The translations under genes and the position numbers were made by a program. This document shows positions 20,335 to 34,544 of a DNA stretch of 64,000 nt, piece by piece (the stretch's first letter is position 1; the number at the start of each line of letters is the position of its first letter). A model generated the notes under the pieces. That model made no database searches. It saw only the letters and a program-made list of their open reading frames with translations, and was not told the DNA's origin. This DNA comes from Myrmaecium sp. VS I D KN 1 (taxonomy: Eukaryota > Ascomycota > Dothideomycetes > Valsariales > Valsariaceae). The stretch covers positions 108,918-172,917 of the forward strand of contig JADQAV010000023.1 in assembly GCA_019775845.1 (NCBI GenBank). The letters are read 5' to 3'.

Positions 20335-23300
20335 ATGAAAGCCCTCATTGCCTCGTCCTCTAAATGGACGCCCCTTTTCTTTCTGCTCATGACGTTATGT
20401 TCCTTGTTTACTGTAGTCGGTGAGCTTTCCCCAGCCTCAGATAGCTCTCCGGCACCTTTGAGAACTCGCTAACCCGACGCCAGCCTCCGTAAAACATGAG
20501 AATTTCAAGACCTGTGACCAGTCTGGCTTCTGCAAACGCAACAGACAGTATGCCGACCATGCTGCCTCCCTTTCCAATCAGTGGAAGTCGCCCTACGACC
20601 TTGACCCGCAATCGATCACTTTTAAGGACGGTCAATTGTCTGGTACAATCCTAAAGACGATATCGAATGAAGGCGAAGTCGTACGCCTACCAGTGGTTAT
20701 CTCGTTCTTGGAATCTGGATCTGCCAGAGTTACTATCGATGAAGAAAAGCGTCAGAAGGGGGATATTACCTTGCGGCACGATAGCAAAGCAAGGAAAGAA
20801 CGCTATGATGGAGCAGCCAGTCTCGTCCTTACCGGTGGGCTAAAGACCAGCACTGGTGCAGCTTTGGACAGCGAATCTGGTCCTGAGGTGACCAAAGTAT
20901 ACTATGGTCCGGCTGGGACATTCGAAGCTGTGATCCACCATTCGCCGTTTTCGGTAGAGTTTAAGCGGGATGGAGAAACTCACATCGTCTTCAACGAGCA
21001 CGGCTATCTAAACATGGAACACTGGCGTCCAAAGGTAGAGAAAGGGAAGAAGGAAGGCGAGGAAGAAGCTCCTTCGGGTGAGGATGAGAGTACATGGTGG
21101 GACGAATCTTTCGGCGGCAATACCGACACTAAGCCACGCGGTCCGGAGAGCGTTGGCCTTGACATAACGTTTCCCGGCTACGAGCACGTTTTCGGTATCC
21201 CTGAGCACTCTAGCCCGTTGTCCCTGAGGGAGACCAGGGGCGGCGAGGGAGCGTATAGCGAGCCCTACCGTCTGTACAACGCTGATGTGTTCGAATATGA
21301 ACTCGACAGCCCTATGACTTTGTATGGCGCTATTCCTTTGATGCAGGCACACAAGAAGGGTTCCACTGTTGGCGTATTCTGGTTGAATGCTGCGGAAACT
21401 TGGATTGACGTTGAAAAATCCAAATCCGCTGTTAACCCTCTTGCTCTCGGGGTCGCTTCGCAGTCTACCGTTCATACCCATTGGTTCTCTGAGAGCGGTT
21501 TACTCGACGTTTTCGTATTTCTCGGCCCGACGCCCAAGGATATCGCAAAAACATATGGAGAGCTGACCGGATACTCCCAACTTCCTCAAAGCTTCGCCAT
21601 CGCGTATCACCAGTGCAGATGGAATTATGTCACCGATGATGACGTGGTGGATGTCGACAAGAAGTTCGACAAGTTTAACATCCCTTATGATGTTATCTGG
21701 TTGGATATCGAGTACACGGACGAGAAGAAGTACTTCACTTGGGATCCTCTCAACTTCGACGACCCGAAGTGGATGCATGAGCAGCTCGATAAGCACCAGC
21801 GCAAGCTTGTTGCCATCATTGATCCTCATATCAAGAATACTGCCAACTACAAGGTCATTGACGAAATGAAGAGCAAAGACCTCGCTGTCCATAACAAGGA
21901 CGACAAGCAATACGAAGGCTGGTGCTGGCCGGGATCCTCCTATTGGGTTGATTGCTTCAATCCTGCCGCGATCGACTGGTGGAAAGGCCTCTTCCAATAT
22001 GACTCATGGGTTGGCTCAGCTCCCAACACATGGCTCTGGAACGACATGAACGAGCCTTCTGTGTTCAATGGCCCCGAGACGACCATGCCCAAGGACAACC
22101 TTCACTATGGAAACTGGGAACATCGCGATGTCCACAACCTTAACGGAATGACCTTCCATAATGCTACCTACCAAGCCTTGCTTGCCCGCAATAAGGCCGA
22201 GAAATCTCATCCCCGGCGTCCCTTCGTTCTCACCCGTTCGTTCTACGCTGGGTCTCAGAGACTCGGTGCCATGTGGACAGGCGACAACCAAGCCAACTGG
22301 GACCATCTTGCAGTCTCGATACCGATGATCCTCAACCAAGGTATTTCCGGCTTCCCGTTCGCCGGTGCCGACGTTGGTGGCTTCTTTGGAAATCCCAGCA
22401 AAGAGCTCCTCACCAGGTGGTACCAGGCAGGTGCTTTCTACCCCTTCTTCCGTGGTCATGCTCATATCGATACGCGCCGTCGTGAGCCTTACCTTGCTGG
22501 TAGTCCCTATAGAGAGATCATCACGCAAGCTCTGAGACTCCGGTATCAACTGCTGCCTGCATGGTACACCGCCTTCCACTCCGCAAGTGTTAATGGCACT
22601 CCAGTCGTGCAGCCGAACTTCTACGTTCATCCCGACGATGAGAAGGGCTTTGCAATCGATGACCAGCTCTACCTTGGCGAGACCGGTCTGCTCGCAAAAC
22701 CTGTTACAAAGGAAGGTGCTGACACTGTTGACATCTACATCGCGGATGACGAGCCTTACTATGACTACTTCGATTACACGATCTACTCCGGTAAGGGCAA
22801 ACACCACACCATGAAGGCGCCGCTTGAAAAAATCCCACTTCTTATGCAGGGCGGGCACGTCATTCCTCGCCGTGATCGCCCGAGGCGATCATCAGGTCTC
22901 ATGAAATATGACCCCTTCACCCTCATTGTCACCATTGGGAAGGAGGGCAAGTCCGAGGGAACTCTTTACGTGGATGATGGCGAATCCTTTGATCATGACG
23001 CCGGTGCCTACATCCACCGCAAATTCGTCTTTGATCTCGAGGCCGGGAGCTTGATCTCTGAGGACCTAAGCTCCCCTGGCAAGAAGACCAAGGATTTCTT
23101 GAAGAGCATGGAGAAGGTGAGGGTGGAGAAGGTCATCATCGTGGGGGCGCCCAAGGAGTGGGAGGCAAAGACAGAGGTCACCGTGGCGGAGGAGGGTGGA
23201 AAGGGGGGCAAGAGCCCAACCGCGAGCAGGAAGGCGGACTTGCATTGGCACCCTGCGAAGGATGGTATGGCCAGCTGGGCTGTGGTGCGGGATCCAGGGG

Positions 23301-23335
23301 TTCTCATTGGAAAGGGTTGGCGGATCGAGTTTTGA
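20335..23335 (+). CDS. Glucosidase II alpha subunit (GH31)
   Basis: ER enzyme that trims the two inner alpha-1,3 glucoses from N-glycans, working with a beta subunit that retains it in the ER. Exon 1 (20335-20419) and exon 2 (20484-23335) give 978 aa. Exon 1 encodes an N-terminal hydrophobic segment that serves as signal sequence (PLFFLLMTLCSLFTVV). After the intron comes VKHENFKTCDQSGFCKRNRQ, the typical glucosidase II start. Catalytic GH31 signatures are WLWNDMNEPSVF with the nucleophile Asp at about residue 549, and MWTGDNQANWDHL with the likely acid/base Asp at about 629. FRGHAHIDTRRREP and GADVGGFFGNP are also typical. Length and domain order fit the family (about 920-980 aa). It is convergent with HAT2. 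Confidence 0.96.
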
Positions 23336-23773
23336 TCTATGAATGATGCGTTTGGCTATGTATCCTATATTTCTCTACGAGGAGAAGCGCTTCAACTCAT
23401 ATTATATAGATGACACCATATGACGATTGTCTAGATAGACTTCCATGTTCCGTATTCCCTGGCACTCGTGGTAGCTCAGATCCATTTGATGCGCGGTCCG
23501 GCGACAGCAGGCCTCCAGATCTGAAATCTTCACGTCCGATCGAAGGGTGGAAGGGACATAATTTGCCAAGCTTTGGGCTGTCGCTACCGAACACGTCAGA
23601 AGGGACGGAGGATCGCATTTCTTTACAATCGAATTTCGTTTGATAACCTGGTATAACTACTATACACATCCCTCAACGCCCTTGCTAAGACCCAGCTCAT
23701 CTTTTCGGTACCCGCGTCGCTCTCTGCATGCATCATGTAACTGAACCCCTTCAGGTCTGATCGAAGATTCCAC
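23336..23773. other. Convergent 3' flanks
   Basis: 438 bp between the stops of glucosidase II alpha and HAT2. AT-rich at 23340-23420; no gene seen. A GTGGTAGCTCAG string at about 23468 looks like a tRNA D-arm, but no tRNA fold follows. Confidence 0.5.
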
Positions 23774-25357
<1,584 letters not shown>

Positions 25358-25931
25358 CTTGGGTAGGCTGGGTGCGCGCAAGGAGCTTTATACAACACTG
25401 CAGAGGTTATGTGAGTGCACTTTCCGGATGATGCTAGATTTTGTATATGCGCGACGAGCCGTAACTGTAACACTTCTCACTGAGGTATGTGAGGGATGTG
25501 CGAACAGAGCGCCGAAGAACTGCCCCACGAAAACGCGAGCGGGAAGATGCGACGCGATCAGAAGCTTGGACCCATTATCATCGCCTCAGGCATCCAAACC
25601 ACTTTAACGTTGCAGCACGGACCCTGAGGTGACGGCTAGCCCCGGAGAATCGTTTCCCGCCCCCTCCGGGATCGACATCACCACTTAGGTGCGCGACGAG
25701 AACCTCGAGGCTCTTCTTACCTTTGAAGACCTCTGCGTCGCGAATTTGACCCCCAACTCCTTCACATTCCTCGCGCTTCACGAGCGCCTCTTGCGCCCTT
25801 ACCCGTTCTTTCTCCCCTTGTCTTTCTCAAGGGGAACCTCTACGAGCCACGACGCCACTTGCGCCGAGGCCCTACATTTTAAGAACGTTTCACACAGTAC
25901 TGGATTTTGGGTATCGGCATAATTTGGCATC

Positions 25932-28900
25932 ATGGGTGTTCCCAAGTTCTTCCGATGGATGTCGGAACGGTATCCGACCATCTCACAGCTCATCTCGGAG
26001 AACCGTATCCCCGAGTTCGACTGTCTTTATGTAAGATTCGAGTACGCGCATATCCACCGGGGCAAATATTGACTTGCATGGTGATCAGTTGGATATGAAT
26101 GGTATCATTCATAACTGTACTCACAAAGACTCGGATTCGCCGACTTTCCGCATGACCGAGGACAAAATGTTCATTGCCATATTTAACTACATCGAACATC
26201 TTTTTGGCAAGATCAAGCCCCAGAAGCTATTCTTCATGGCTATTGATGGTGTCGCGCCTCGCGCAAAGATGAACCAGCAGCGGGCACGTCGTTTCCGAAC
26301 TGCACTGGATGCCGAGCAGGCTCGTGAGAAGGCTATCCGGGAGGGTGTGGAGATGCCGAAAGAGGAAGCTTTTGACAGCAACTGCATCACCCCGGGTACC
26401 GAATTCATGGCCAAACTCACCCAGCAACTCAAGTACTTTATCAACAAGAAAGTTTCGGAGGACGTAGACTGGCAGGGTGTAGAAGTTGTTTTGTCTGGCC
26501 ACGAAGTTCCTGGAGAGGGAGAGCATAAAATCATGGAGTACATTCGCCAGGCAAAATCGCAGCCGGATTACGATCCCAACGTGCGGCACTGTTTGTATGG
26601 TCTTGATGCAGACTTGATCATGCTGGGATTGCTCAGTCATGACCCCCACTTCTGTCTGTTGAGAGAAGAGGTGACTTTTGGGCGTCAGAACCAGAAGAAG
26701 TCCACGGAGCTGGAACACCAGAAGTTCTACTTAATGCACCTTTGCATTGTGCGGGAGTACCTGGAACTGGAATTCCAGGAATTGGAACAGCCTGGTGCTC
26801 TTCCCTTTCCCTTCGACATGGAACGAGTTATTGATGATTTCATACTAATGGCGTTCTTCGTGGGTAATGATTTCCTTCCAAATCTTCCACATCTGCATAT
26901 CAACGAAGGGGCTCTGGCACTTATGTTTGGCGTTTACAAGACGGTGCTGCCAAAGGCAAAAGGTTACATTAATGAGGGCGGCGTCATCAATCTCGAAAGG
27001 CTCGCACTTCTTTTGGACGAGTTGTCGCATGTGGAATACCGTTTCTTCGAGTCTGAGGTTCAGGATGCGAGCTGGTTCAAAGGGAAGCAAGCGGGCAAGG
27101 AGGATGTCATGGAAAGGACAAAGAGGAGGGGACAGTTGGTTTTGACGTCGTCTCAGAAGGAGCTCTTCAAAGAGATCAAGAAGTACGTCACTAACCGGCC
27201 AGCGAATGGAGATCCTAAGCCTCTCGATTTACCGCATGCGCTTCCGGCAGCAGACCGGAAGTTTGTGGAGGAATTGGCCGAGTCACTCCATCTTGGGTGG
27301 CAAACGGTACAGGATGAGGAGGGTGAGCGGCATCTGCAGTTACGCTTCCCTTCGCGCCCTTCGAGCGATGAAGAAGATTCGGAAGACGAAGACGATGAAT
27401 CCCAGGCCGCAATTCTGCGCGTGATTAAGCGATATGAGAATGCGAAGGTCGTAGACGTGTCGGCTGATGAAGCCCAGGATGCTATGGAGAAGAAGTACGA
27501 GGAGAAGTTCCGAGGCTGGAAAGACGAATATTATAAGTCCAAATTTGGGTGGGGACTTGACAACGAGGAAGAGATGCGAAAGCTCGCTGAGAACTACGTT
27601 CAAGGCTTGCAATGGGTACTGTATTACTACTACAGGGGAGTTGCTTCATGGCCGTGGTTCTATGGCTACCATTACTCCCCCATGATTTCAGGTAAATCAT
27701 CCGTCTTTCTAAATATGGCAAACCCACTGATTCAGGCATAGATGTCAAAAAGGGGCTCAAGGCTGACTTGAACTTCAAGTTGGGGCAGCCGTTCAGGCCC
27801 TACCAGCAATTGATGGGTGTTCTACCTGACCGAAGCAAAAAGATCGTCCCGTCTGTCTATCACGAACTCATGACAAGTCCAGACTCGCCTATCATTGACT
27901 TCTACCCTCGAGACTTCGAACTCGACATGAACGGAAAAAAGATGGAATGGGAGGCGGTGGTCAAAATTCCTTTCATCGACGAGAAGCGCCTACTCTCAGC
28001 CATGGCAACGAAAGACCATCTGCTGACCGACGCCGAGCGCGCAAGAAACGAATTTGGAGTCTCTTTGAAGTTCACTTACAAGCCTGACCTGGATTATATA
28101 TATCCATCATCGTTGCCGGGTGTCTTTCCAGACCTTGCGCATTGTCATTGTGTTGAAAACATCTTTGAGCTTCCTACCATGGATGGTCTCGAGGTGTACG
28201 TGGGCCTCATGGATGGAGTCCAATTAGGCGCCTCTGCTTTAGCTGGGTTTCCCAGCTTGAAAGTCCTACCGTTCACAGGCGAGCTATTCTTCCATGGAGT
28301 GAATGTGTTCCAGCAGGATAGTAGGAACGAAAGTATGGTTGTCACGTTGAGAGAGGTAGACTCCCGTGGGAAGGCGTCGACTGCGCAACAGTGGCTTGGA
28401 AAGAATATCTATGTCGGATATCCCTTTCTCAAGGAGGCGAAGGTCTACAAGGTCTCTGACGAGCTCTTCGACTATACCCTTTCTGAGCAGGATCCTGCCC
28501 AAGTTGTACAGACACCGCACGCGGACCATGATATATCCACGTGGCGGAAGAAAGCGGACCGCATTGAGAGCCATTATAGTAAGCGAATGGCGATTATAAT
28601 CGGATCCGTCGAGTCACTTGTTCACGTCCGCTTCCTTACTGGTCTCAGAAAAACCGAAGAGGGAGCGACCGTGAAGCAATTCGAAGAAGTCCCTGGGCTT
28701 GAGCATGAGTTCGCTACTCAGACGGTGGTGGAAGATGTCGTTCATGTCGACCAACGCTTTATCGAGAAGCCTGCTGTTCCTATGGCCGAGGAATTCCCCG
28801 AAGGATCTCGGGCGTTCTTCTTGGGAGACTTTTCTTACGGACGACCTCTGGAGGTCATTTCCCATCATGACGAGAAAGCCACTGTTTGGGTCTTGACTGT

Positions 28901-30293
28901 CAAAGGAAGAGAACCCGAATTTGGACGTGCTATTGCCGCAGAAGCCGAAAGGATTACTCCTTATGTTCCCTCCTTTGCAGTCGCGAAGATGTTGCACCTC
29001 AGCCCCTTGGCGCTGTCAAAGTTGACTGCCTCTTTCTCGGTCAATTCAAGCGGTCTCCGACTCAACTTGGGACTCAATCTTAAGTTCGAGGCTAAGAAAC
29101 TGAAAGTACTTGGCTATTCGCGCCGTGGTGCGTCTGGTTGGGAATTCAGCCCTAAAGCCATCGACCTCATTCAACAGTATATGCTTAAGTTCCCGGAATT
29201 CATCGCCGGCATCATGCGGAATCCGAAGGGAGATATCTATGAAGACACGGACTTCTATCCTCCGGAGACCGCCAAGGAGAAGATGAAGGAGATTGGAGCA
29301 TGGCTGAAATCCATGAACTCCAAGAGCTTTGAGAAGGTACCTCTCGACGCAGATCAGCTCGACTCAGAGGTAGTGAAGAAGATCGAAGCAGCCGCCGATG
29401 ACTTGCTAAACAATGGGCCGCCGGTTGAACCCAAGAAAATCAAGGGAGTTCCCCGCAGTGCGCTATTGAAGCCCTCGGATGCCGAACACCGCGTTGGCAA
29501 TCAGAGATTCGCGCTTGGTGACCGTATAGTCTACGTGCAAGACTCCGGCAGAGTCCCGATCGGCCAGAGGGGCACTGTTGTGGGATTGACTAGAACTGCT
29601 CGGGCTACCCTTTTGGACGTCGTGTTTGACACGACTTTCATGAGCGGAACCTCCCTTGGTGATCGCTGCTCTCCCTTCCGAGGATCCACTGTGCCCAGCA
29701 CCTCCGTGCTCAACATAACAGATAAGCAGGTTGTCGCTTGGTCAACAGCGGCCAGTTCTAAACGTCCTCAACACGAGAACAACCAAAGAGGGTACGGGAT
29801 CCCCACAGGCCCTGGCGTCCAAGGTCAGCTTGTGCCGGCGGCAACCCCTCCACCATTGAGGGGAAGTTTCCGGGGTGCTGTCAGTGGCATGACAAGGGGC
29901 CGCGGAAGGGGTGTTCCCCACAACGGCATGGCTCCACAGCATCATCACCAGCTTCCTATTCACTCCGGGCCACCTCGCGGTCGAGGCGCGGCCCGTGGTG
30001 CCTCTAATGGAAGCATTCGCGGGCATCCCAATGGCTCCTTCCCTGCCCGCGGCAGAGGGACTGCCAACCGCGCGGGTTACGTTGTGACGGACACAAGCGA
30101 TCCCAATGAAGGGGTCATGAAACATAATCCGAATTTCCGGCCCCAGAGCTACAATGCAACTCCCCCGCCCGCCAGCCTCAATGTGACCAGAGGTCGTGGC
30201 GGACGAGGGGGCCCAAGAGGAGGGTTCCGCGGACGGGGCGGCAGAGGTGGTGCGGCGAGCGCTCCTCCTGCTGCCCAGGCTGGGCAGTCTTAG
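25932..30293 (+). CDS. xrn1: 5'-3' exoribonuclease XRN1
   Basis: Cytoplasmic processive 5'-3' exonuclease that degrades decapped mRNA. Exons 25932-26030, 26089-27691 and 27742-30293 encode 1417 aa. The introns of 58 and 50 bp start GTAAGA and GTAAAT. The N-terminus MGVPKFFRWMSERYPTISQL and, over the first junction, LDMNGIIHNCTHKD are diagnostic for cytoplasmic XRN1. They include the first catalytic Asp and the 5'-phosphate pocket region. Further catalytic segments are GEGEHKIMEYIR, YGLDADLIMLGL and FFVGNDFLPNLPHL. The second junction restores ISDVKKGLKADLNF. Residues about 800-1200 contain the downstream XRN1-specific domains. The last 150 residues are an Arg-Gly rich low-complexity tail (RGRGVPHN, RGGRGGPRGGFRGRGGRGG), a likely RNA or protein contact region. 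Length fits XRN1 rather than the shorter nuclear RAT1. Confidence 0.96.
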
Positions 30294-30523
30294 GCCTGGG
30301 AACGCTGCCGGCTTATGAGAGGTGGAGGCTCAATCTTGGTTGGTGGCACATGATGCAACTGCTCTGCATTTTTGCACGTCTTATGTACTAGCCATGGTAT
30401 GAAGCGTGGATGGACACATATGTTTGCTGTGGTGTGCGGCTTTTGCGTCTAGGCGGTAGTTCTAGAGCAGAATCTTCGGATTATATTTGAGAATTCTTTT
30501 ACACTAGAAAATACCGATGCTAC

Positions 30524-30990
30524 CTACCCGCCTCGAGTTCTAAGCTCTCTTTCTAATGCCTCCATGTCTGTGCTTCCCTCAATCCTACCCACCCCGGTTA
30601 GCTCTTTCCTGTTCCTGAAATGGATCGCGCGGGGACTCACGCTTCCGCGCCTTTGTTAAACAATGAGTACGCGCTCAACTGGCCATTCTTCCTCTGGCCG
30701 GAAGTGGTGTTCGCGAGCATGGCCCAGAAAAGACCGACGATGAACATCACCTGCCCATAGCCGGCAAGGGCGGCGACCGCTTGCAGCGCCAGATAGACGC
30801 GCAGCTGGACGGAGGTCGCTAGGTAGGCGTAGAGGCGGGAGAAGAAGAGCGACACATCTTTGGATTCTTGCTCTTCGATGTAGCTGTCCAGGTCGAGCTC
30901 GGAACGGGGGATGTGATATGGCTTTTTGGACTTGCGCTTGCTGCTTGCTGTGGTGGTCGTGGTGCTTGGTATGGGTGTAGTGGAGGACAT
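30524..30990 (-). CDS. SAYSvFN-domain membrane protein
   Basis: Small protein of the SAYSD1/SAYSvFN family. The animal member is reported at ER translocon quality control; the fungal role is not established here. Exon 1 is 30990-30641 and exon 2 is 30614-30524, with a 26-bp gap between them (GTGAGT...TTTCAG). The product is 146 aa. That intron is very short, but the join is convincing because it completes the family C-terminus: GQLSAYSLFNKGAEA continues as NRKELTGVGRIEGSTDMEAL and then ERELR. Residues about 60-95 hold a hydrophobic helix region (YLALQAVAALAGYGQVMFIV). The N-terminus is Ser/Thr-rich then basic. It is head to head with SPC3. If the short intron is not removed, the protein ends right after GAEA. 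Confidence 0.85.
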
Positions 30991-31416
30991 GCTTGCTGTC
31001 TTGGATTGGATTTAAGGCTCAGGAGTTGGAAGTAAGGCTGAGGAGTTGGATGCAGTGAATGTGACGAATTAACGGGGAGTAGCCACAAGAAAGGATGTGG
31101 AATCGGGGGAGATGATTTTGTACAGCAAGATTAGGGGCCTCGAAGCGCCTTTGTCGAACAAGGAGTGCTGGTTGAGAAGGACTTTCGTTTTGTCTTCTGT
31201 CTCATGGTTGTTGTATTCATCTGCTCCGAAGACTATGCCGTAAGGCAAGAAAGGGCGACGTCAGGCGCGAAGGCTTGTCCGAGGGGTCCGGATTCCCAGG
31301 GTCTCTTGGCGACGGAACGTGTCTCTCCGCGAGCTCGCCGGTCTCCATCTAACTACCGCAGCAGAGGAGCTCCGGTAGCATGCAAGTCCCGCCCAGATAG
31401 CCCGGTAACCTCCAAG

Positions 31417-32234
31417 ATGCACTCCACCCTTGTGCGAGCACAAACTGTGTTCGGCTTCTTCACGACGGTCGCCTTCGTCGTGGCTGCCTTTGTAGCGCTC
31501 TCGAGCTTCATCTGCCCCCAGGCTCCGTCGGCAAGCTTGAAGCTTCGCAATGTCCAAGTGTAAGAGGAGTCCAAGAAAGAATGGTTCCCTTGTGTGACTC
31601 GGCTGACCGCAATCCAAGTGTGAGGGGTCGTCCGCATTACTACAGCACGAAGAAGGACGAATATGCGCATATCAAGTTCGACTTGGATGCAGGTATGGCC
31701 CTTCCGATTCCTGATCATTCATGAGAGCCATAGCTAAGCATTTCTCGCCATAAAGACCTTAACAGCCTCTTCAACTGGAACACCAAGCAAGTCTTTCTTT
31801 ACATAACCGCCACCTACCCTTCGCTTTCCCCCTCCGAACCCCCGTCCCAAGCCATCATCTGGGACGCCATCCTGCCCTCCAAATCCGCCCCGTGGCACCA
31901 AAACCACTTCGTCCACAAGAACTCGAAGGGCTCCAATGCCATCACCACGCTGCCCCCGGGCGAGCTCCACCTCAAGAACCAGCGGCCGAAGTACCAGATC
32001 ACGGACGCGACGGGCAAGCTGGCCAACCGCACGGACGCGGTTCTGGAGCTCGGCTGGAATGTGCAGCCGTGGGTCGGCGCGCTAACGTGGGCGAACGGGA
32101 AGGATTATGGGGTGTGGGCGGCGTTGGAGGGCGGCCGGAGTGAGACGTTCGACTTCCCGCCGTTGAAGGGGAAGAAGGAGGGTGATTTGGCGACGGCTAG
32201 GGGTGGGGAGAAGAACAGGGGCAAGCCTGCCTAA
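31417..32234 (+). CDS. spc3: Signal peptidase complex subunit SPC3
   Basis: Essential non-catalytic subunit of the ER signal peptidase complex, type II membrane protein with a lumenal domain. Exons 31417-31559, 31619-31692 and 31756-32234 encode 231 aa. The N-terminus MHSTLVRAQTVFGFFTTVAF continues into a transmembrane helix. After it come LRNVQVVRGRPHYYSTKKDE across the first junction, FDLDADLNSLFNWNTKQVFL across the second, and WDAILPSKSAPWHQNHF. The first intron uses donor GTAAGA and acceptor CCAAG; this choice restores VQVVRGRPHYY, which matches the family, while other choices break the frame. The C-terminus has a basic Gly/Lys-rich tail that looks like an extension over yeast. It is convergent with the F-box-like gene. 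Confidence 0.93.
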
Positions 32235-32612
32235 GCGCTTGGATTTGTTGAAGTATTGATTCTTTTAGAAGGACGAAGGGGCTTGAAAGGGAGGGGATTA
32301 GCTGCGTATGCAGCCTTTTTTCATTGCTAAGGGTTATGAAGCATAGAGAAAATATTACCTCCTGGTGAGAGAACTGTAAGCCGGGTTTACCGCTGCTAAA
32401 AAAAGTGTGCCGATGCTTATCCTTTCCTGACTACCATGGTCAAGATAGCTTCAACCATTTCCGCTTTTCCCTCTATGCCCTCATGTGCGATTTGTCGCCA
32501 GTATTCATAACCTTTTCTTTGTTAGCCTTCAAGACTTACTTCCTCCACAAGGTATTCTGCTCCTATGGAATCTGTGGTTCTGTTTCTTTCCTAGACATCG
32601 AGGCAGGGCCCG

Positions 32613-34110
32613 TCACAATGCGAAACGGCCAGTCACTTCCCCGCTTGTATACCTGATCCGCACTGTCAGCCCGATCCGGTCCTCCATCTCCTTGATCTGC
32701 TCCTCGACCTCTTCCCTGGTCGGGGTCTCCACGTCCTCCAAGGTCTCCGGATCGATGAAGCCGAAGATCATGCAGTCGACAAAGTAGTTCTGCAGCTTCA
32801 TGCGACGGCGGATGCTCTCACGGATGACCAGCTCGTCCGGGCGGATGAGGCGACGGGCGCTGTAGCCCCAGCCCTCCCGGCTGGTCGCGCCGAGGGCATA
32901 GGGGGGAATGCCGAGGACGTACTTGCCCATCATCTCGTCGGTGCGGGGCGTGTAGATGTACCGGGCGAACATCTGCATGGCGTGGAGGCGGGTGTTCAGG
33001 GCGTCGCCGCGGAGGGCGGCGTACAGGGCCGTCAGGGTCCTCTGGCCGAGGAGGAGGCGGCGGGTGGCGATCTCGCCGTGGCCGTCGATCGGGTCGCTGC
33101 AGCGCATGTCCAGCTTGATGACGAACATCTGGGCGCGGAAGAGGTCGGCGTCGGTCCAGTAGCGGGCGTCGCGGAAGATGGCCAGCCGCTGCGCGTTGGT
33201 GGGCATGTCCATCGTGAGCCAGAGCTTCTGCAGGGTCGTGGCGCTGCCGCGCAGGTCCGGTCCCAGGTTGAGCGTTTCGGCGCGGAGCAGCAGCAGGATA
33301 GCGGTGCTGATGTGGCGCCGGTAGGTCACCATCTGCAGCCACCGGAAGCTGGGGACGAAGCGCAGCTCGGTTGGGTTGGAGATCATGGGCCGGCGGATGG
33401 GGTCGCGGATGCAGAGGTGCCGGTAGAGGGTGAAGGGGAACAGATCCTCGGCGTCGGGCGCGTGGATGCGCGCCAGCCGGACGATATAGGTGGTGAGGGT
33501 GCTGTTGATCAGCCAGTGGAAATGCTTGGAGACGCAGTACAGGTTGATGATGTCGCGAATAGGGAGGTATGTCGTAACTTGCAAGAGAAGATCGTTCTCT
33601 TTGAGAAGTCCGCGAAAGATGTTGAACTCACGCCTGAGAGGTTCTGTTGTTTCCGCTGCTGTTGAGTCAGTAAAACAACCTTTTTACACCTGCTGGAGGA
33701 TATTTACCGGAAGCTGTCTGCACTGTCCGCGACGCTTTGCATCTTGCGGTCGATGGCTGGCCATCGTCGACTGTCGCCTGAGCTGTGCGTGACGAGTCTC
33801 TCAGACGGATGGAGAGCCGAGGATGCTTTCGCGGTCTCGAGGTGGTTGAGTCCTCTTGTTCAGCCGCGAGGGAAGAACGCGCGCTTCTTCTCCGCTTAGC
33901 TTTGCGCTTCTTCCTACTGGACTTGCGAGATTCTCCGTCGTTCTCGTCGCCGTTGATGTCCTGCGCGTTCACGCCCTCATCGTCACCATTCGGGACTTCT
34001 GCGTCATCTGGTTTCTCGGTTTCCTGTTGTGCTGAACTTGCTACTGACGCACCCGCTCCCCTACGCTTGCCGCGCTGCGAGCCTCGTCCTGTCCGCTTCG
34101 AACGACCCAT
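32613..34110 (-). CDS. F-box-like protein with basic N-terminus
   Basis: Probable substrate adaptor of an SCF-type ubiquitin ligase, by domain only. Exon 1 (34110-33708) and exon 2 (33658-32613), intron 49 bp (GTAAAT...AACAG with a CTGAC branch site), give 482 aa. Exon 1 encodes a disordered, highly basic region (GRSKRTGRGSQRGKRRGAG, SSRKKRKAKRRRSARSS) that looks like a nuclear or nucleolar signal. The F-box-like segment starts in exon 2: LLLQVTTYLPIRDIINLYCV followed by SKHFHWLIN. The rest is helical, ending with PETLEDVETPTREEVEEQIK. No LRR, WD40 or kelch repeat is visible, so the target is unknown. The spliced frame joins smoothly, supporting one gene rather than two. Confidence 0.8.
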
Positions 34111-34544
34111 ATTGCTTAGTGTGTTGAGACAATCCGGATGTGGAACGAGGTGTGATAGGTAAACAAAAAGTACAAACCGAAGAGGTGGTGAGAAGATGTT
34201 ATCATATGAGAAGACAAACCAACAAGCGAGGAGGTGGGACACGGTAAACAATACAACTTGGAACAATACTAAGCGACACGGAACTTTGCAGGCGAGTCTG
34301 CCTCTGCATGTGACTTTGTGAACAAGATAAATTGGAATTCGACCAACAGGCAGCCCACCCTAGTTAGGGTCTTACGAGCCTGTTGAAAGGCTTACCTGGT
34401 GCAATGCGACCTATATGTTACAAATATGCTCCCGGAAATTCCCGCTACTTATCTAGGTGGATGAACACCGCCATAACGCCTGCTAGATCCCTGGTGAAAA
34501 AAGTAGACGCCATACGCCGCAGAATTCATCGAAACATCAGATCA

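Noticed and set aside
23460-23540. tRNA-like GTGGTAGCTCAG string
   Set aside because: No matching acceptor stem, anticodon arm or GGTTCRA T-loop at the right distance.
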